From NCBI RefSeq assembly GCF_039641995.1, contig NZ_CP087714.1, forward strand, positions 1,240,001 to 1,304,000: DNA of 64,000 bases, written 5' to 3'. This document shows positions 1 to 8,608 of this stretch, in pieces (position 1 is the stretch's first letter; the number at the start of each line of letters is the position of its first letter). Under the pieces are notes generated by a model. That model saw nothing but the letters and a program-made list of their open reading frames with translations. It was not told the origin of the DNA and searched no databases. The stretch comes from Geoglobus acetivorans (GTDB lineage: Archaea; Halobacteriota; Archaeoglobi; Archaeoglobales; Archaeoglobaceae). The translations under genes and the position numbers were made by a program.

Positions 1-385
1 TCTTACCGCCTTTGGGTCTTGTTCCATCGTGGGGTATTGGAGTTACGTCTTCGATTCTTCCAATTTTGAGGCCTGCTCTTGCAAGAGCTCTTATGGCTGC
101 CTGTGCGCCGGGCCCCGGGGTTGTATGCTTGTTGCCACCTGGGGCTCTTACTTTTATATGTACACCTTCGATCCCCTTGTCCTTTGCAACTTCAGCAACC
201 CTGAGTGCTGCCTGCATTGCCGTATACGGATTCGCCTCATCTCTTCCTGCCTTCACAACCATACCGCCGCTGATTCTTGCTATTGTTTCACTGCCCGTGA
301 TGTCTGTTATTGTTATGATCGTGTTGTTGTAAGATGAGAAGATGTGTGCAATACCCCAGACCGATTTCTTCTTCTTTTCAGCCAT
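1..385 (-). CDS. rpsK: 30S ribosomal protein S11 (3' end outside window)
   Basis: Small-subunit ribosomal protein of the platform, lining the 16S rRNA region near the E site. The reading frame opens at ATG 385 and runs off the left edge after about 128 codons, close to the full archaeal length. Visible family features are the short basic N-terminus ([18 protein letters not shown]), the stretch [19 protein letters not shown], and the conserved glycine- and proline-rich [18 protein letters not shown] near the C-terminus. A GGAGGG ribosome binding site sits just before the start, inside the end of the S4 gene two bases upstream. It is the third gene of the S13-S4-S11 order that is standard in archaea. 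Confidence 0.95.
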   Translation of the reverse strand, partial: MAEKKKKSVWGIAHIFSSYNNTIITITDITGSETIARISGGMVVKAGRDEANPYTAMQAALRVAEVAKDKGIEGVHIKVRAPGGNKHTTPGPGAQAAIRALARAGLKIGRIEDVTPIPHDGTRPKGGK

Positions 386-386
386 A

Positions 387-911
387 TTATCCCTCCACCA
401 CCTGCTGTTTTGTAAACGGTGAGTTTGCGTAATATCCTATCTTACCTTCCATTTCTCTCTCGACGATAAAGCTCGGAGAGGTTACTCTTCTTCCATCCAC
501 TGCGATGTGTCCGTGTACTATCATCTGTCTTGCCTGTTTTATCGTCTTTGCGAGCCCCTGTCTGTAAACTATCGTCTGCAACCTTCTCTCAAGGAAGTCC
601 TCAACCTTGAGGTTCAGGATATCATCGAGGGTAGCGTTTTCGGGAAGAATACCCATCCTGTGGAGTTTCTTGATTACCTGCTGAGCCTTGGCTTTGGCTA
701 TTTCACCCTCTCTTCCGGGGTAGTTTACCTTTGCAAGCAGGTCTCTTGCAACTCTTCTATACTTTCTGAGGAGGTTCTGGAATCTCCAGAGTTCTCTCTT
801 GTTTCTGAGACCGTATTTGATTACCAGAGGCATCTCTCTTTCGAGCCTGACTCTATCCCATGGCTTGGTCGGAGTGGTGTACTTCTTTCTAGCCTTTTTA
901 GGATCTCCCAT
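387..911 (-). CDS. rpsD: 30S ribosomal protein S4
   Basis: Primary 16S rRNA binding protein that helps start assembly of the small subunit body. 174 residues, normal for archaeal S4 (eukaryotic S9 type). The N-terminus is basic ([11 protein letters not shown]). The C-terminal S4 RNA-binding domain is clear around residues 105-165: [17 protein letters not shown], then [26 protein letters not shown] ribosome binding site lies six bases before ATG 911, within the 3' end of the S13 gene, so translation of the two is probably coupled. Second gene of the S13-S4-S11 operon. Confidence 0.96.
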   Translation of the reverse strand: MGDPKKARKKYTTPTKPWDRVRLEREMPLVIKYGLRNKRELWRFQNLLRKYRRVARDLLAKVNYPGREGEIAKAKAQQVIKKLHRMGILPENATLDDILNLKVEDFLERRLQTIVYRQGLAKTIKQARQMIVHGHIAVDGRRVTSPSFIVEREMEGKIGYYANSPFTKQQVVEG

Positions 912-921
912 TCAGCTCACC

Positions 922-1368
922 TCATTTCTTCCTTCTAATAACTCCTACCGTGGCACCCTTTCTGCCAGTAGACCTTGTTCTCTGGCCCCTCACCTTGTGA
1001 CCTCTGGCGTGTCTGACTCCTCTGTACGCTTTGGCCCTTATCATTCTCTCAATGTCAAGCATCCTCGCAAAGTCGATATCCTTGTTCAGCAGGTGAAGGT
1101 CTTTGCCAGTATGATAGTCCTTTCTTCTGTTCAGCATCCATGTAGGAAGGGACTCTATTTCTTCTTCGACAAACTTCTTCAGCTTTTCCAGATTCTCGTC
1201 GTCCAGTTCTCCCAGTTTAACCATTCCGTCCACGCCGAGCTGGTTTACTATTGACCTTGATAATCTCAGCCCTATGCCCTTTATTCCTGTAAGAGCGTGA
1301 ATTACTGGCTTGTTCCCATCCAGGTCAGTATCAGCAATTCTCACAATGTGTTTGAAGCCGTCCTCCAT
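922..1368 (-). CDS. rpsM: 30S ribosomal protein S13
   Basis: Ribosomal protein of the small-subunit head that contacts the large subunit. The frame stays open to a GTG at 1377, but I place the start at ATG 1368 because the GGTGAT ribosome binding site overlaps that GTG and stands about five bases before the ATG. The protein is then 148 residues, beginning MEDGFKHIVRIADTDLDG, the usual archaeal S13 start. The helix-hairpin signature ALTGIKGIGLRLS is at about residues 26-38 and the basic tail ends KGATVGVIRRKK. It is the first gene of the operon; a TATA box lies at 1404-1413. Confidence 0.95.
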   Translation of the reverse strand: MEDGFKHIVRIADTDLDGNKPVIHALTGIKGIGLRLSRSIVNQLGVDGMVKLGELDDENLEKLKKFVEEEIESLPTWMLNRRKDYHTGKDLHLLNKDIDFARMLDIERMIRAKAYRGVRHARGHKVRGQRTRSTGRKGATVGVIRRKK

Positions 1369-1403
1369 AGTTATCACCTTCTGCCAACTGCCTTTAAGAG
1401 AAG

Positions 1404-1413
1404 ATATTTAAAG
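1404..1413 (-). promoter_or_regulatory. TATA box of the S13-S4-S11 operon
   Basis: On the minus strand the sequence reads CTTTAAATAT, a good archaeal TATA element. The predicted transcription start about 25 bases downstream (near 1383) would leave a short leader that contains the GGTGAT ribosome binding site of rpsM. Inferred from spacing only. Confidence 0.55.
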
Positions 1414-1499
1414 ATTGCTGATGCGCCGATGGCAGAATCCTGCCTTCCGTCGGGAGAGGGTTTCGGAAAATCTGAATAATGGATTGACAAAAAAACCGA

Positions 1500-1742
1500 T
1501 CAGTTTTTGTTGAGTACGATAACTTCCGCTTTTGGCTCTCTTCTTCTGAAAGCAAAGTCTTTTGCTGCGACTATAGCCTCACAGAATGGGACACAGTCAA
1601 AACATCTGTTTCTCAGCAGGTTGCATTCAAGAACATTGACTTTTCTGTTCTTGATGTCTATAACAATTTTGGATTCGGTTCTTCTGACTCTCACCTTGAC
1701 AATTATTTCACACCCATCGCACGGGTTTTCATACCGGTTCAT
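1500..1742 (-). CDS. small cysteine-rich hypothetical protein
   Basis: I do not recognise this 80-residue protein. It has six cysteines: C8 and C11 as Cys-x2-Cys near the N-terminus, C40, then C47, C50 and C54. That arrangement could hold zinc or an iron-sulfur cluster. The rest is basic and beta-rich (IIVKVRVRRTESKIVIDI), and the C-terminal half has FRRREPKAEVIVLNKN. The gene stands alone between the S13 promoter and dph2. A TATA-like CTTATATGG lies upstream near 1797-1806 on the same strand. Coding status is supported by the clean cysteine spacing and the promoter, not by a known family. Confidence 0.6.
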   Translation of the reverse strand: MNRYENPCDGCEIIVKVRVRRTESKIVIDIKNRKVNVLECNLLRNRCFDCVPFCEAIVAAKDFAFRRREPKAEVIVLNKN

Positions 1743-1869
1743 AATATCTCCTCATTATTGTTATTGTCATCAGTAAATGAAATCTGGATTTGAACCCATA
1801 TAAGTTTTGCGATACTGATATGGTTGTGAGAATATGTGACTCGGGTTCAAAAATTAAACATTGTTAATT

Positions 1870-2835
1870 TCAAATAAAATCGAACACGTATTCGTCTTTC
1901 AGTCCAATGGATATCTCAAATTCTTGGGGAGATATTATAGGCTTGCCAAATCTTCTGGTGTCGTCATAGGCAATTCTAGGGCATGCAGTGTTTACATAGC
2001 AATCAAATCTGAAATTTTCGACGATCTCTGGAGTGATCTCATCAGCAACTATAATTTCTGCCTTCAATCCATGCCTGCTTGCCTCTCTCTTCAACCTTTT
2101 TGCGAGGTTCAGTCTGAACTGGCCGGGTTTGGAAGACACAAGTATTCCAAAACTCTCAGACATCTTTGCCTTGGATATGAGGATATATCTTTTTTTGATG
2201 AAGTCTTCTGTTTCCACCTCGATAACCTCGTCAGAGTGGGGGTGGTAGGCGTATGTCTTTTTTCCAGAGTATATCCCTGCCCCTGTTGCGTGGAACATTC
2301 CGTCGCCTATGAACAGCACTGCATCGCTTTTGCTCTCTCTGAGGCATGAGTAGTTGCAGCCGAGAACCTGACCTTCAAATTCCACTCCTCTGCCTGACTT
2401 AAGCTCAACCTGGAATCCCGCATCCTCGAGAATTTTTTTCACTTCCTTGAACTTCCAGGCATACGTTAGCGTTCCAATAATGGCAATATTTCTCTCAGGA
2501 ATGTGTTTCTTTATCTTTTCAGGGTTGATTTCATAGTTCACTGTGTAGGGTACGTAGATAACGTTTGGTGTATCAACAAATCTGCTGTGGCCAAAGTGAA
2601 CAAGCACATCAACATGCTTTAAAAGCTCGGTATCGAGATCACATGCACCGTATGAGGCTTTTCCAGATATTATCGTTTCAAAACCTCTTTTCTCGAATTC
2701 CTCAGAAATTTCTTTGACATAGTATTTCAGTCCATCTGGAAGCTGCAGTCCAACTGTTCTGGCATTCCCAATTTTTTCAAAAATATTTGGAAAATTGATT
2801 TTATCAAATATGGTCAATGACTCTGACCCCATCAC
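1870..2835 (-). CDS. dph2: diphthamide biosynthesis protein Dph2 (archaeal)
   Basis: Transfers the 3-amino-3-carboxypropyl group of S-adenosylmethionine to the target histidine of elongation factor 2, the first step of diphthamide formation, using a non-classical radical-SAM [4Fe-4S] enzyme. 321 residues, normal for the archaeal homodimer. The family landmarks are QLPDGLKYY, GKASYGACDLD with one cluster cysteine, VHFGHSRF, the middle-domain GCNYSC, and a C-terminal domain with VNTACPRIAYDD. The three domains each give one cluster cysteine. The first ATG overlaps the end of hpt by 32 bases; a later start is possible. Last gene of the ppsA-hpt-dph2 operon. Confidence 0.9.
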   Translation of the reverse strand: MMGSESLTIFDKINFPNIFEKIGNARTVGLQLPDGLKYYVKEISEEFEKRGFETIISGKASYGACDLDTELLKHVDVLVHFGHSRFVDTPNVIYVPYTVNYEINPEKIKKHIPERNIAIIGTLTYAWKFKEVKKILEDAGFQVELKSGRGVEFEGQVLGCNYSCLRESKSDAVLFIGDGMFHATGAGIYSGKKTYAYHPHSDEVIEVETEDFIKKRYILISKAKMSESFGILVSSKPGQFRLNLAKRLKREASRHGLKAEIIVADEITPEIVENFRFDCYVNTACPRIAYDDTRRFGKPIISPQEFEISIGLKDEYVFDFI

Positions 2836-3367
2836 TGCTAACCTCTATCTTCACGAGGCTTTTAACGTTGTACCCTGCCTCTCTCAGCTTGTTTGCTCCG
2901 TCTCCCTTCTCCACAACTGCAACGAAATCTTTCACAACTGCTCCTGCCTTCTCAAGAGCCTTGAGGGTTGCAAGCGCAGTCCCTCCAGTGGAGATCACGT
3001 CGTCAACCAGAATAACTCTGTCGCCTCTGTCAACTCCGTTGATGTACAGCTTTCCTTTTGAATATCCTGTTTCCTGGTCGACCACAATCTCGTTTGGAAG
3101 GTTGTATGCTCTCTTTCTTACAACAACGATTGGAATGCTGACTGCAAGGCTAAGGGCCATCGCCACGGGTATTCCCATTGCTTCGACGGTGACGATCTTG
3201 TCCACGTCAAGGTCTGCTATTCGGATTATTCCTGAAACTGCTTCTCTCACTATGTCCGGGTCAAGCTCCGGAACGCCGTCCGTGAGGGGATGAATAAAAT
3301 ACGGGTAGTCTCCCTTCATTATCACCGGAGCGTTTTCAAGGCTTTTCACGAGCTTGCTCAGCATCAT
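2804..3367 (-). CDS. hpt: hypoxanthine/adenine phosphoribosyltransferase, archaeal type
   Basis: Purine salvage enzyme that joins a purine base (hypoxanthine or guanine in characterised archaeal relatives) to PRPP. 187 residues. The PRPP-binding loop is VILVDDVISTGGTALATL at about residues 118-135, and the segment VEAMGIPVAMALSLAV resembles the adenine-type transferases. I favour the archaeal Hpt assignment because of length and the N-terminal hood region (DYPYFIHPLTDGVPELDP), but the substrate cannot be proved from sequence. The start ATGATG overlaps the stop codon of ppsA, and its 3' end overlaps dph2, so the three genes are tightly coupled. Confidence 0.85.
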   Translation of the reverse strand: MMLSKLVKSLENAPVIMKGDYPYFIHPLTDGVPELDPDIVREAVSGIIRIADLDVDKIVTVEAMGIPVAMALSLAVSIPIVVVRKRAYNLPNEIVVDQETGYSKGKLYINGVDRGDRVILVDDVISTGGTALATLKALEKAGAVVKDFVAVVEKGDGANKLREAGYNVKSLVKIEVSSDGVRVIDHI

Positions 3368-5631
3368 TCATCCCTCAATCTGTCAAGCATTATCCTCTTT
3401 TCTACCCTCGCGACAGTCTCTCTAACCCTCTCGACAGCATCCGGATTGGCAGATACGCTGTCTATTCCCAGTCTAACGAGTTTTTCGACCACCTTCGGGT
3501 AGCTTCCTGCCTGTCCGCATATCGATGTCTTAACACCATGTTTTCTGCAAACCTTTATCACGTGCTCTATGAGCTTCATGACTGCTGGATGTGTCTCGTC
3601 ATAAAGATACGCAACATTTTCGTTGTTTCTATCCACGGCTATTGTGTACTGGGTGAGGTCGTTTGTTCCGAAAGATACGAAGTCAATACCCTCTTTCACG
3701 AGGTCCTCTATTATGAGTGCGGCCGCAGGGGTTTCCACCATAATTCCGAACTCGATTTTGCTCAGCGGGAGCCCCTCTTCCATTATTATCTGCTTGGCCC
3801 TCCTCACTTCATCCACTCTTGTTATCAGCGGGAGCATTATGCCTATGTTCGTGTAGCCCTCCTCAACGAGCCTCTTTATTGCTCTTATCTCTGCTCTGAA
3901 GTGCTCCTCCTCTATGAGGTCTCTTCTTATCCCTCTGAATCCCAGCATGGGGTTTGCTTCGATCGGTTCGTCTTCTCCACCCTCCATTGCCCTGAACTCG
4001 TCTGTCGGTGCGTCAATTGTTCTTATCCAGACAGGCTTTGGATAGAATGTATCAACGACGACTTTCATGCCCTCGTAAAGTTTCTGGACGTATTCCTCGA
4101 CTTCTCCGTCTTTTATGTATTTCATCGGGTGTTTGGGCAGGCCGAGAACCATGTGTTCTATCCTGAACAGTCCCACTCCATCTGCCCCGGTTTCAAAGGC
4201 TCTTTTTGCACCGTCGGGAATGGAGATGTTTACCTTGACTTCTGTGGCAGTGATTATTTTTCCGCCTCCGGCCAGAACTTTAGGTTTATCTTCTTCCGTT
4301 TTAAGCTCAACGGCGCCTTCATAGACATTGCCTTTTTCACCATCCACAGTAACAATCATTCCGTCCTTCAGGACTTTAGTTGCCTCCTTCGTTCCTACAA
4401 CCGCTGGCACTCCAAGCTCTCTGCTGACAATTGCGGCATGGCAGGTCAATCCACCCTCGTCAGTGACAATGGCTGATGCCCTCTTCATCGCCGGAACCAT
4501 GTCCGGGGTGGTCATGGTTGTTACGAGAATATCGCCCTGCTCGACCTTGTTTATCTCCTTCTCGCTGAAGATGACCTTCACCTTTCCGATGCCAATACCC
4601 GGAGAAGCTCCAAGACCTTTAATAATAACCTTCAGATCGCCGCTCACCTTACTCTCCTCCTTTGCTCCTTCTTTAATGGTCGTTATGGCACGTGACTGCA
4701 GGATGTACACCTTACCCTTCTCCATTCCCCACTCAACATCCTGCGGGTTGCCATAATGGTTTTCTATAAGCTCGGCATACTTCACAAGCTCCTCGATCTC
4801 TTCATCTGACAGAACCCGCTCATTGGACTTTTCCGGAGGGAGATCAACCGTTACCGTCTTTCCGCTCTCGTCTTTTGTGATCATAATTTTCTTCTCTCCA
4901 ATTGAGACATCTACGAGCTTTCCTGCATTTCTATCATAAATATAGGTGTCTGGGGTTACAGAACCGCTGACAATTGCCTCACCGAGACCAAATGCGGCCT
5001 CGATTATGCACAGCTTTTCTCCGGTTACTGGATGTGAGGTGAACATAACTCCGCTCTTCTCGCTGTTCACCATCTTCTGGACAACGACTGCTATGCTGAC
5101 CTCTTCGTGTTTGAAGCCCTGCTGGACCCTGTAGTATATCGCTCTCGGCGTGTAGAGACTGCTCCAGCACTTTCTGACCCTGTCTACCACATCATCTTCG
5201 CCCCTCACGTTGAGGTATGTCTCCTGCTGACCAGCAAAACTCGCCTCTGGCAGATCTTCTGCGGTGGCCGAGCTTCTCACCGCAACAAAGACTTCCTCAC
5301 CCTCTTCTTCACAGAGCTTTCTGTAGGCTTTCTTTATTTCTTCTTCAATGTTTTCTGGAATTTTTGCCTCCTCGATGAGCTTTCTTATTTTTCCGGAAAT
5401 CTCGTTGAGGTTATCGGTATTTTCAACATCAAGACCCCTCAGCAGGTCGTTTATGTGATACCATAACCCCGTGGCTTCCATGAACTCGATGAACGTTCTG
5501 CTGTCAACAACAAAACCGTTTGGAACCGGAATTTCGTTTCTCAGAAGCTCTCCAAGGTTCGCACCCTTTCCACCGGCAAGTGGAACATCGTCTTTTCCGA
5601 TTTCATTCAGCCAGAGAATACCCATAAACAT
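3364..5631 (-). CDS. ppsA: phosphoenolpyruvate synthase
   Basis: Makes phosphoenolpyruvate from pyruvate and ATP, giving AMP and phosphate, the gluconeogenic entry used by archaea growing on lactate or acetyl-CoA. About 755 residues, standard length. Order of domains: N-terminal ATP-grasp (GGKGANLGELL near residue 20; VAVRSSATAEDLPEASFAGQ), the phosphohistidine swivel domain with the catalytic histidine in GGLTCHAAIVSRELG, then the PEP-binding barrel ending in FGTNDLTQYTIAVDR and SICGQAGS. Start may be GTG 5634, ATG 5631 or ATG 5625. A TATA box at 5655-5663 predicts a nearly leaderless mRNA. First gene of the ppsA-hpt-dph2 operon. Confidence 0.95.
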   Translation of the reverse strand: MFMGILWLNEIGKDDVPLAGGKGANLGELLRNEIPVPNGFVVDSRTFIEFMEATGLWYHINDLLRGLDVENTDNLNEISGKIRKLIEEAKIPENIEEEIKKAYRKLCEEEGEEVFVAVRSSATAEDLPEASFAGQQETYLNVRGEDDVVDRVRKCWSSLYTPRAIYYRVQQGFKHEEVSIAVVVQKMVNSEKSGVMFTSHPVTGEKLCIIEAAFGLGEAIVSGSVTPDTYIYDRNAGKLVDVSIGEKKIMITKDESGKTVTVDLPPEKSNERVLSDEEIEELVKYAELIENHYGNPQDVEWGMEKGKVYILQSRAITTIKEGAKEESKVSGDLKVIIKGLGASPGIGIGKVKVIFSEKEINKVEQGDILVTTMTTPDMVPAMKRASAIVTDEGGLTCHAAIVSRELGVPAVVGTKEATKVLKDGMIVTVDGEKGNVYEGAVELKTEEDKPKVLAGGGKIITATEVKVNISIPDGAKRAFETGADGVGLFRIEHMVLGLPKHPMKYIKDGEVEEYVQKLYEGMKVVVDTFYPKPVWIRTIDAPTDEFRAMEGGEDEPIEANPMLGFRGIRRDLIEEEHFRAEIRAIKRLVEEGYTNIGIMLPLITRVDEVRRAKQIIMEEGLPLSKIEFGIMVETPAAALIIEDLVKEGIDFVSFGTNDLTQYTIAVDRNNENVAYLYDETHPAVMKLIEHVIKVCRKHGVKTSICGQAGSYPKVVEKLVRLGIDSVSANPDAVERVRETVARVEKRIMLDRLRDE

Positions 5632-5654
5632 CACCCGATTGAGAAATGGTCGGT

Positions 5655-5663
5655 AACTTAAAA
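5655..5663 (-). promoter_or_regulatory. TATA box of ppsA
   Basis: Minus-strand TTTTTAAGT, preceded by an A-rich stretch typical of a BRE. Its centre is about 26 bases from the ppsA start codons, which predicts a leaderless or nearly leaderless transcript. Confidence 0.5.
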
Positions 5664-5717
5664 AGATTTTTCATAGTGTGTCGGGTCGTGTGAAGGATAT
5701 GTCGTCTGACTATTTGA

Positions 5718-5732
5718 CTATAAAAAATAATT
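5718..5732 (-). terminator. T-rich terminator candidate after the small RNA
   Basis: On the minus strand the stretch reads TAATTATTTTTTATAG, directly after the candidate small RNA hairpin and before the ppsA promoter. Archaeal transcription usually ends at such T runs. Confidence 0.4.
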
Positions 5733-5742
5733 ACAGATAAAG

Positions 5743-5802
5743 TGTTGCTCCGCCAACCGACCCGAGATCACGTTTTTCACACGGGCGTGGGAAGCGGAGC
5801 AA
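5743..5802 (-). ncRNA. candidate small RNA, H/ACA-like hairpin
   Basis: A perfect nine-base stem closes this 60-base element: positions 5794-5802 pair with 5745-5753. On the minus strand the stem is followed at once by ACA (5745-5743). Inside, CCCG pairs with CGGG and caps a loop with two UGA-type motifs (GUGUGA and GUGAU), as expected for an L7Ae-binding K-loop. Unpaired bases on both sides between the stems could form a pseudouridylation pocket, about 14 bases from ACA as in archaeal H/ACA guides. A TATA box at 5823-5830 places the start at about 5802, and a T run follows. No target was identified; the H/ACA class is inference. Confidence 0.45.
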
Positions 5803-5822
5803 TAATACTCTGGAGTACTTTC

Positions 5823-5831
5823 TATTAAATG
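5823..5831 (-). promoter_or_regulatory. TATA box for the candidate small RNA
   Basis: Minus-strand CATTTAATA with an upstream GAAA. Its centre is about 25 bases before position 5802, exactly the first base of the hairpin, which supports transcription on this strand. Confidence 0.4.
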
Positions 5832-5880
5832 TTTCTGATTCATGCAACACCTGCTGTAGGTGCAGGATCACCAACGGGAT

Positions 5881-6000
5881 TTATTTCTTGAATTTCTTTA
5901 TTCTGGCCTCAATGAATCTTTTGCTGAGCTTTTCTCTCCGGCACATCTTCCTGCTCTGGTTCAGCTCGAAGTAGTAATCCAGCAGTTCGTCATCATCCAT
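5881..6000 (-). CDS. 39-residue charged hypothetical protein
   Basis: A short open frame begins at ATG 5998-6000 and ends with TAA at 5881-5883. It starts 23 bases after the pyrC stop on the same strand. The product begins MDDDELLDYYFELNQSRK and ends in a strongly basic helix (EARIKKFKK); the acidic first half and basic second half suggest a folded helical peptide. I recognise no family. Support is limited to location, the good start and charge pattern, so it may be spurious. Confidence 0.4.
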   Translation of the reverse strand: MDDDELLDYYFELNQSRKMCRREKLSKRFIEARIKKFKK

Positions 6001-6023
6001 GCCTGAATTCTGAGCGCAGGTGT

Positions 6024-7238
6024 TTATAACACTGCATCGGTTTTGTATATCTTCCCAAAACCCTCTGCAAGCTCACCCCTATCTTTTGCCAGTTCTCCTC
6101 TCAGAATAACTGTGTGGGGAAATACTGCCGGAAAGCTCTCAAAGGGGCTCCATTTGTGGAAATAATGGAGTTTCTGCGGGTTGATTCTCTCCACCTTTGA
6201 AATGTCAAATACTGCAAGATTTGCGTAGTTTCCTGGTTTTACTGCTCCGTATCCCTCAAAACCGAATATATCTGCAGGATTTTCTGAGATCGCCTTCGCC
6301 ACATCAAAGATGTTCAGCTTGCCGTAAAAAACAAGTCCCATGAGGAGAGGGTAGAGGGTTTCAACGCCGGGGTATCCTGAGGCTCCGTTCTCTTTCTCCT
6401 CTGGAGAGTGTGGCGCATGGTCCGAAGCAACAACGTCTATTTTTGAAAAATTATCAAGCAGAAACTTCCTGTCATTTTCGGTCCTGAGCGGGGGGTTGAC
6501 GTTCACGAAGTCTCCAAGCCGGCTGTGGTGAGATGCGTCAAGCAGGAGGTGGTGGGGAGTAACTTCTGCGTATGCTCCTTTTTCCCTGATTGTTTCAAAA
6601 GCTTCCTTTGTGGATATGTGACAGAAGTATCTGCCCTCAGATGCAAGTTTTTTAACTGCAAGAATTTCAGCCTCTCTTTTTCTATGCAAAAAGTTTGGAA
6701 TTTCGTTCGATTCCACAAATTCCGGAATTTCGGCATGTACTGTCGAGAATGACGTAACCTTTTCCACCATTTCTATTGTAGCCTCCACATCTTTGTTTTC
6801 GTGCTGCAGGAAGATCTCTCCAACTGCCGGGTTGTAGCCCTTGCTCTTTATTCTCTCCACAATACTGTTTATTTTGGTGAAATTCTTTTTGGTGAGACCA
6901 ACGTTCAGGGAGTAATCCACATTAAGAAATTTGCCTGCTAGTCTCATCCTTTTCTCGTACATTTCCTCGCTGTCGATAAATGGCTTGGAGTTGGGCTGAT
7001 CGACGACAAGACAGATTCCACCGTTCAGAGCAGAAAGTGTCCCATTTTTTATCGTATCTTTATGGCTTTCGTCAAAATCTCTCAGGTGAACGTGAACGTC
7101 TATGCCTGCAGGCATTATGATTCCCTTCAGTTTTTTTCCTGAAATTTGCTTGCTTATTTCCAATATTTTACCATCTTCGATTTTCATTCCCGCCGTTACT
7201 ATTGTGTTTCCTAGCAGAATTTTTCCGTGGATGAGCAT
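6024..7238 (-). CDS. pyrC: dihydroorotase
   Basis: Third step of pyrimidine synthesis: ring closure of carbamoyl-aspartate to dihydroorotate. 404 residues, a type I metal-dependent amidohydrolase. Metal ligands are visible in order: the entry motif [10 protein letters not shown] near residue 46, the histidine in [11 protein letters not shown], the histidine in [11 protein letters not shown], and the aspartate in [25 protein letters not shown] and the closing beta-sandwich [12 protein letters not shown] are typical. The gene is divergent from ftsZ and shares with it a palindromic TATA region at 7261-7269, which would give pyrC a leaderless mRNA. Confidence 0.93.
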   Translation of the reverse strand: MLIHGKILLGNTIVTAGMKIEDGKILEISKQISGKKLKGIIMPAGIDVHVHLRDFDESHKDTIKNGTLSALNGGICLVVDQPNSKPFIDSEEMYEKRMRLAGKFLNVDYSLNVGLTKKNFTKINSIVERIKSKGYNPAVGEIFLQHENKDVEATIEMVEKVTSFSTVHAEIPEFVESNEIPNFLHRKREAEILAVKKLASEGRYFCHISTKEAFETIREKGAYAEVTPHHLLLDASHHSRLGDFVNVNPPLRTENDRKFLLDNFSKIDVVASDHAPHSPEEKENGASGYPGVETLYPLLMGLVFYGKLNIFDVAKAISENPADIFGFEGYGAVKPGNYANLAVFDISKVERINPQKLHYFHKWSPFESFPAVFPHTVILRGELAKDRGELAEGFGKIYKTDAVL

Positions 7239-7260
7239 TAAATAGAACCCCTAAACAAAG

Positions 7261-7269
7261 ATTTAAATA
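7261..7269. promoter_or_regulatory. shared divergent TATA region, pyrC / ftsZ
   Basis: ATTTAAATA contains the perfect palindrome ATTTAAAT, so it reads as a TATA box on both strands. Toward pyrC the distance to ATG 7238 is about 26 bases (leaderless). Toward ftsZ the start would fall near 7291, leaving a leader of about 20 bases with a GGGGAGAGG ribosome binding site. No second clear TATA box is seen in the 74-base gap. Confidence 0.5.
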
Positions 7270-7312
7270 CTATTCTGGAAATTTAGGTAAAAAAATCAGC
7301 GGGGAGAGGATT

Positions 7313-8401
7313 ATGGATTCAATAGTGAAAGAGGCTTTAAAGAGGGCAAATCAGGAGAAGAGACCTTTTACGAAAGAGGATGAGGATGACGAAATTCTCG
7401 AAATGCTTCACGAGCTGAGAACCGTTATAAGGGTTGTGGGAGTTGGGGGAAGCGGATGCAATACTGTTACACGGATGTACGATGAGGGAATCGAAGGTGC
7501 AGAACTCATCGCAATAAATACGGATGTCCAGCATCTTTACTATACGAAGGCAGATAAAAGAATACTTGTTGGAAAGAAGAGAACAAGAGGTCTCGGAGCA
7601 GGAAGCCTTCCGCAGGTTGGCGAGGAGGCAGCAAGAGAGAACGAGGAGGAGATCAAGGCACTGCTCGAAGGCTCTGACCTCGTATTCATTACATGCGGTC
7701 TTGGTGGTGGAACCGGTACCGGGGCTGCCCCGGTTGTTGCTGAAGCTGCTCAGGATGCCGGAGCCCTTACCATAGCTGTTGTAACCCTTCCGTTTACGGC
7801 TGAAGGTGCTATAAGGAGGGCGAATGCTGAAGCAGGGCTTGAGAGGTTGAGGGAGGTTACAGATACAGTCATTGTCATTCCGAACGACAGGCTTTTGGAT
7901 GTTGTGCCGAACTATCCAATACAGCTTGCGTTCAAGGTGGCGGATGAGGTACTGATGAGGGCAGTTAAGGGCATAACGGAGCTTATCACAAAGCCGGCTC
8001 TGATAAACCTGGACTTTGCAGATGTTCGGACAGTGATGGAGAAGGGCGGAGTTGCGATGATTGGACTTGGTGAGGCCAGCGGTGAGGACAAAGCATCTGA
8101 AAGTGTGAGGAAGGCATTGAAGAGCCCGTTGCTTGACGTGGACATAACAGGTGCAAAGGCGGCGCTGGTCAATGTTACCGGTGGTCCGGATATGACCATT
8201 GAAGAGGCAGAGAGCATTGTAGAGGAGATATACAGCAAGATAGATCCCGATGCCAGGATAATCTGGGGTGCAATGATTGATCCATCGCTTGAGAATACGA
8301 TAAGGACTCTGGTAATAGTTACGGGCGTGAAATCACCTCAGATCTTCGGAAGAAAGGGTCCAGCGGTAACAAAGAGATACGGAATTGACTTTGTCAGGTA
8401 A
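7313..8401 (+). CDS. ftsZ: cell division protein FtsZ
   Basis: Tubulin-like GTPase that forms the division ring. 362 residues. The GTP-binding signature GGGTGTG is at residues 131-137, preceded by [15 protein letters not shown] near residue 43 and followed by [13 protein letters not shown] and PNDRLLDV. The C-terminal domain ends at about residue 340 with [11 protein letters not shown], and there is a short archaeal tail. The N-terminus carries an acidic extension ([14 protein letters not shown]) common in archaeal FtsZ1. It heads the ftsZ-secE-spt5-rpl11 run, an order conserved in many euryarchaea. Confidence 0.95.
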   Translation: MDSIVKEALKRANQEKRPFTKEDEDDEILEMLHELRTVIRVVGVGGSGCNTVTRMYDEGIEGAELIAINTDVQHLYYTKADKRILVGKKRTRGLGAGSLPQVGEEAARENEEEIKALLEGSDLVFITCGLGGGTGTGAAPVVAEAAQDAGALTIAVVTLPFTAEGAIRRANAEAGLERLREVTDTVIVIPNDRLLDVVPNYPIQLAFKVADEVLMRAVKGITELITKPALINLDFADVRTVMEKGGVAMIGLGEASGEDKASESVRKALKSPLLDVDITGAKAALVNVTGGPDMTIEEAESIVEEIYSKIDPDARIIWGAMIDPSLENTIRTLVIVTGVKSPQIFGRKGPAVTKRYGIDFVR

Positions 8402-8434
8402 ACCTTTAAAAACCGAGTTTGGTGAGCGGAAGAT

Positions 8435-8608
8435 ATGCTCAGTGAAAAATTCAGAGACTACATCAACATACTCAAGATGACCAGAAAACCGGATAGGGAG
8501 GAGTTTGTAACCACTCTGAAGGTATCTGTAGCCGTGATGCTGGTAATCGGTCTGATAGGCTTCATAGTTTATTTGCTAATGGATGTACTGCCGGGGTATC
8601 TGGGATGA
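8435..8608 (+). CDS. secE: preprotein translocase subunit SecE (Sec61 gamma)
   Basis: Small clamp subunit of the SecYE-beta protein channel in the membrane. 57 residues: a cytoplasmic amphipathic helix (DYINILKMTRKPDREEF) followed by a single membrane segment at about residues 30-50 (VAVMLVIGLIGFIVYLLM). The start ATG 8435 follows a TTTAAA-type promoter and AGCGGAAG stretch. The stop TGA overlaps the ATG of spt5 as ATGA, so translation is coupled. Position between ftsZ and spt5 is the classic archaeal context and confirms this short gene. Confidence 0.9.
   Translation: MLSEKFRDYINILKMTRKPDREEFVTTLKVSVAVMLVIGLIGFIVYLLMDVLPGYLG

Noticed and set aside
3538-4476. Long plus-strand open frame opposite ppsA
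   Set aside because: Antisense shadow of a well supported gene with no family features.
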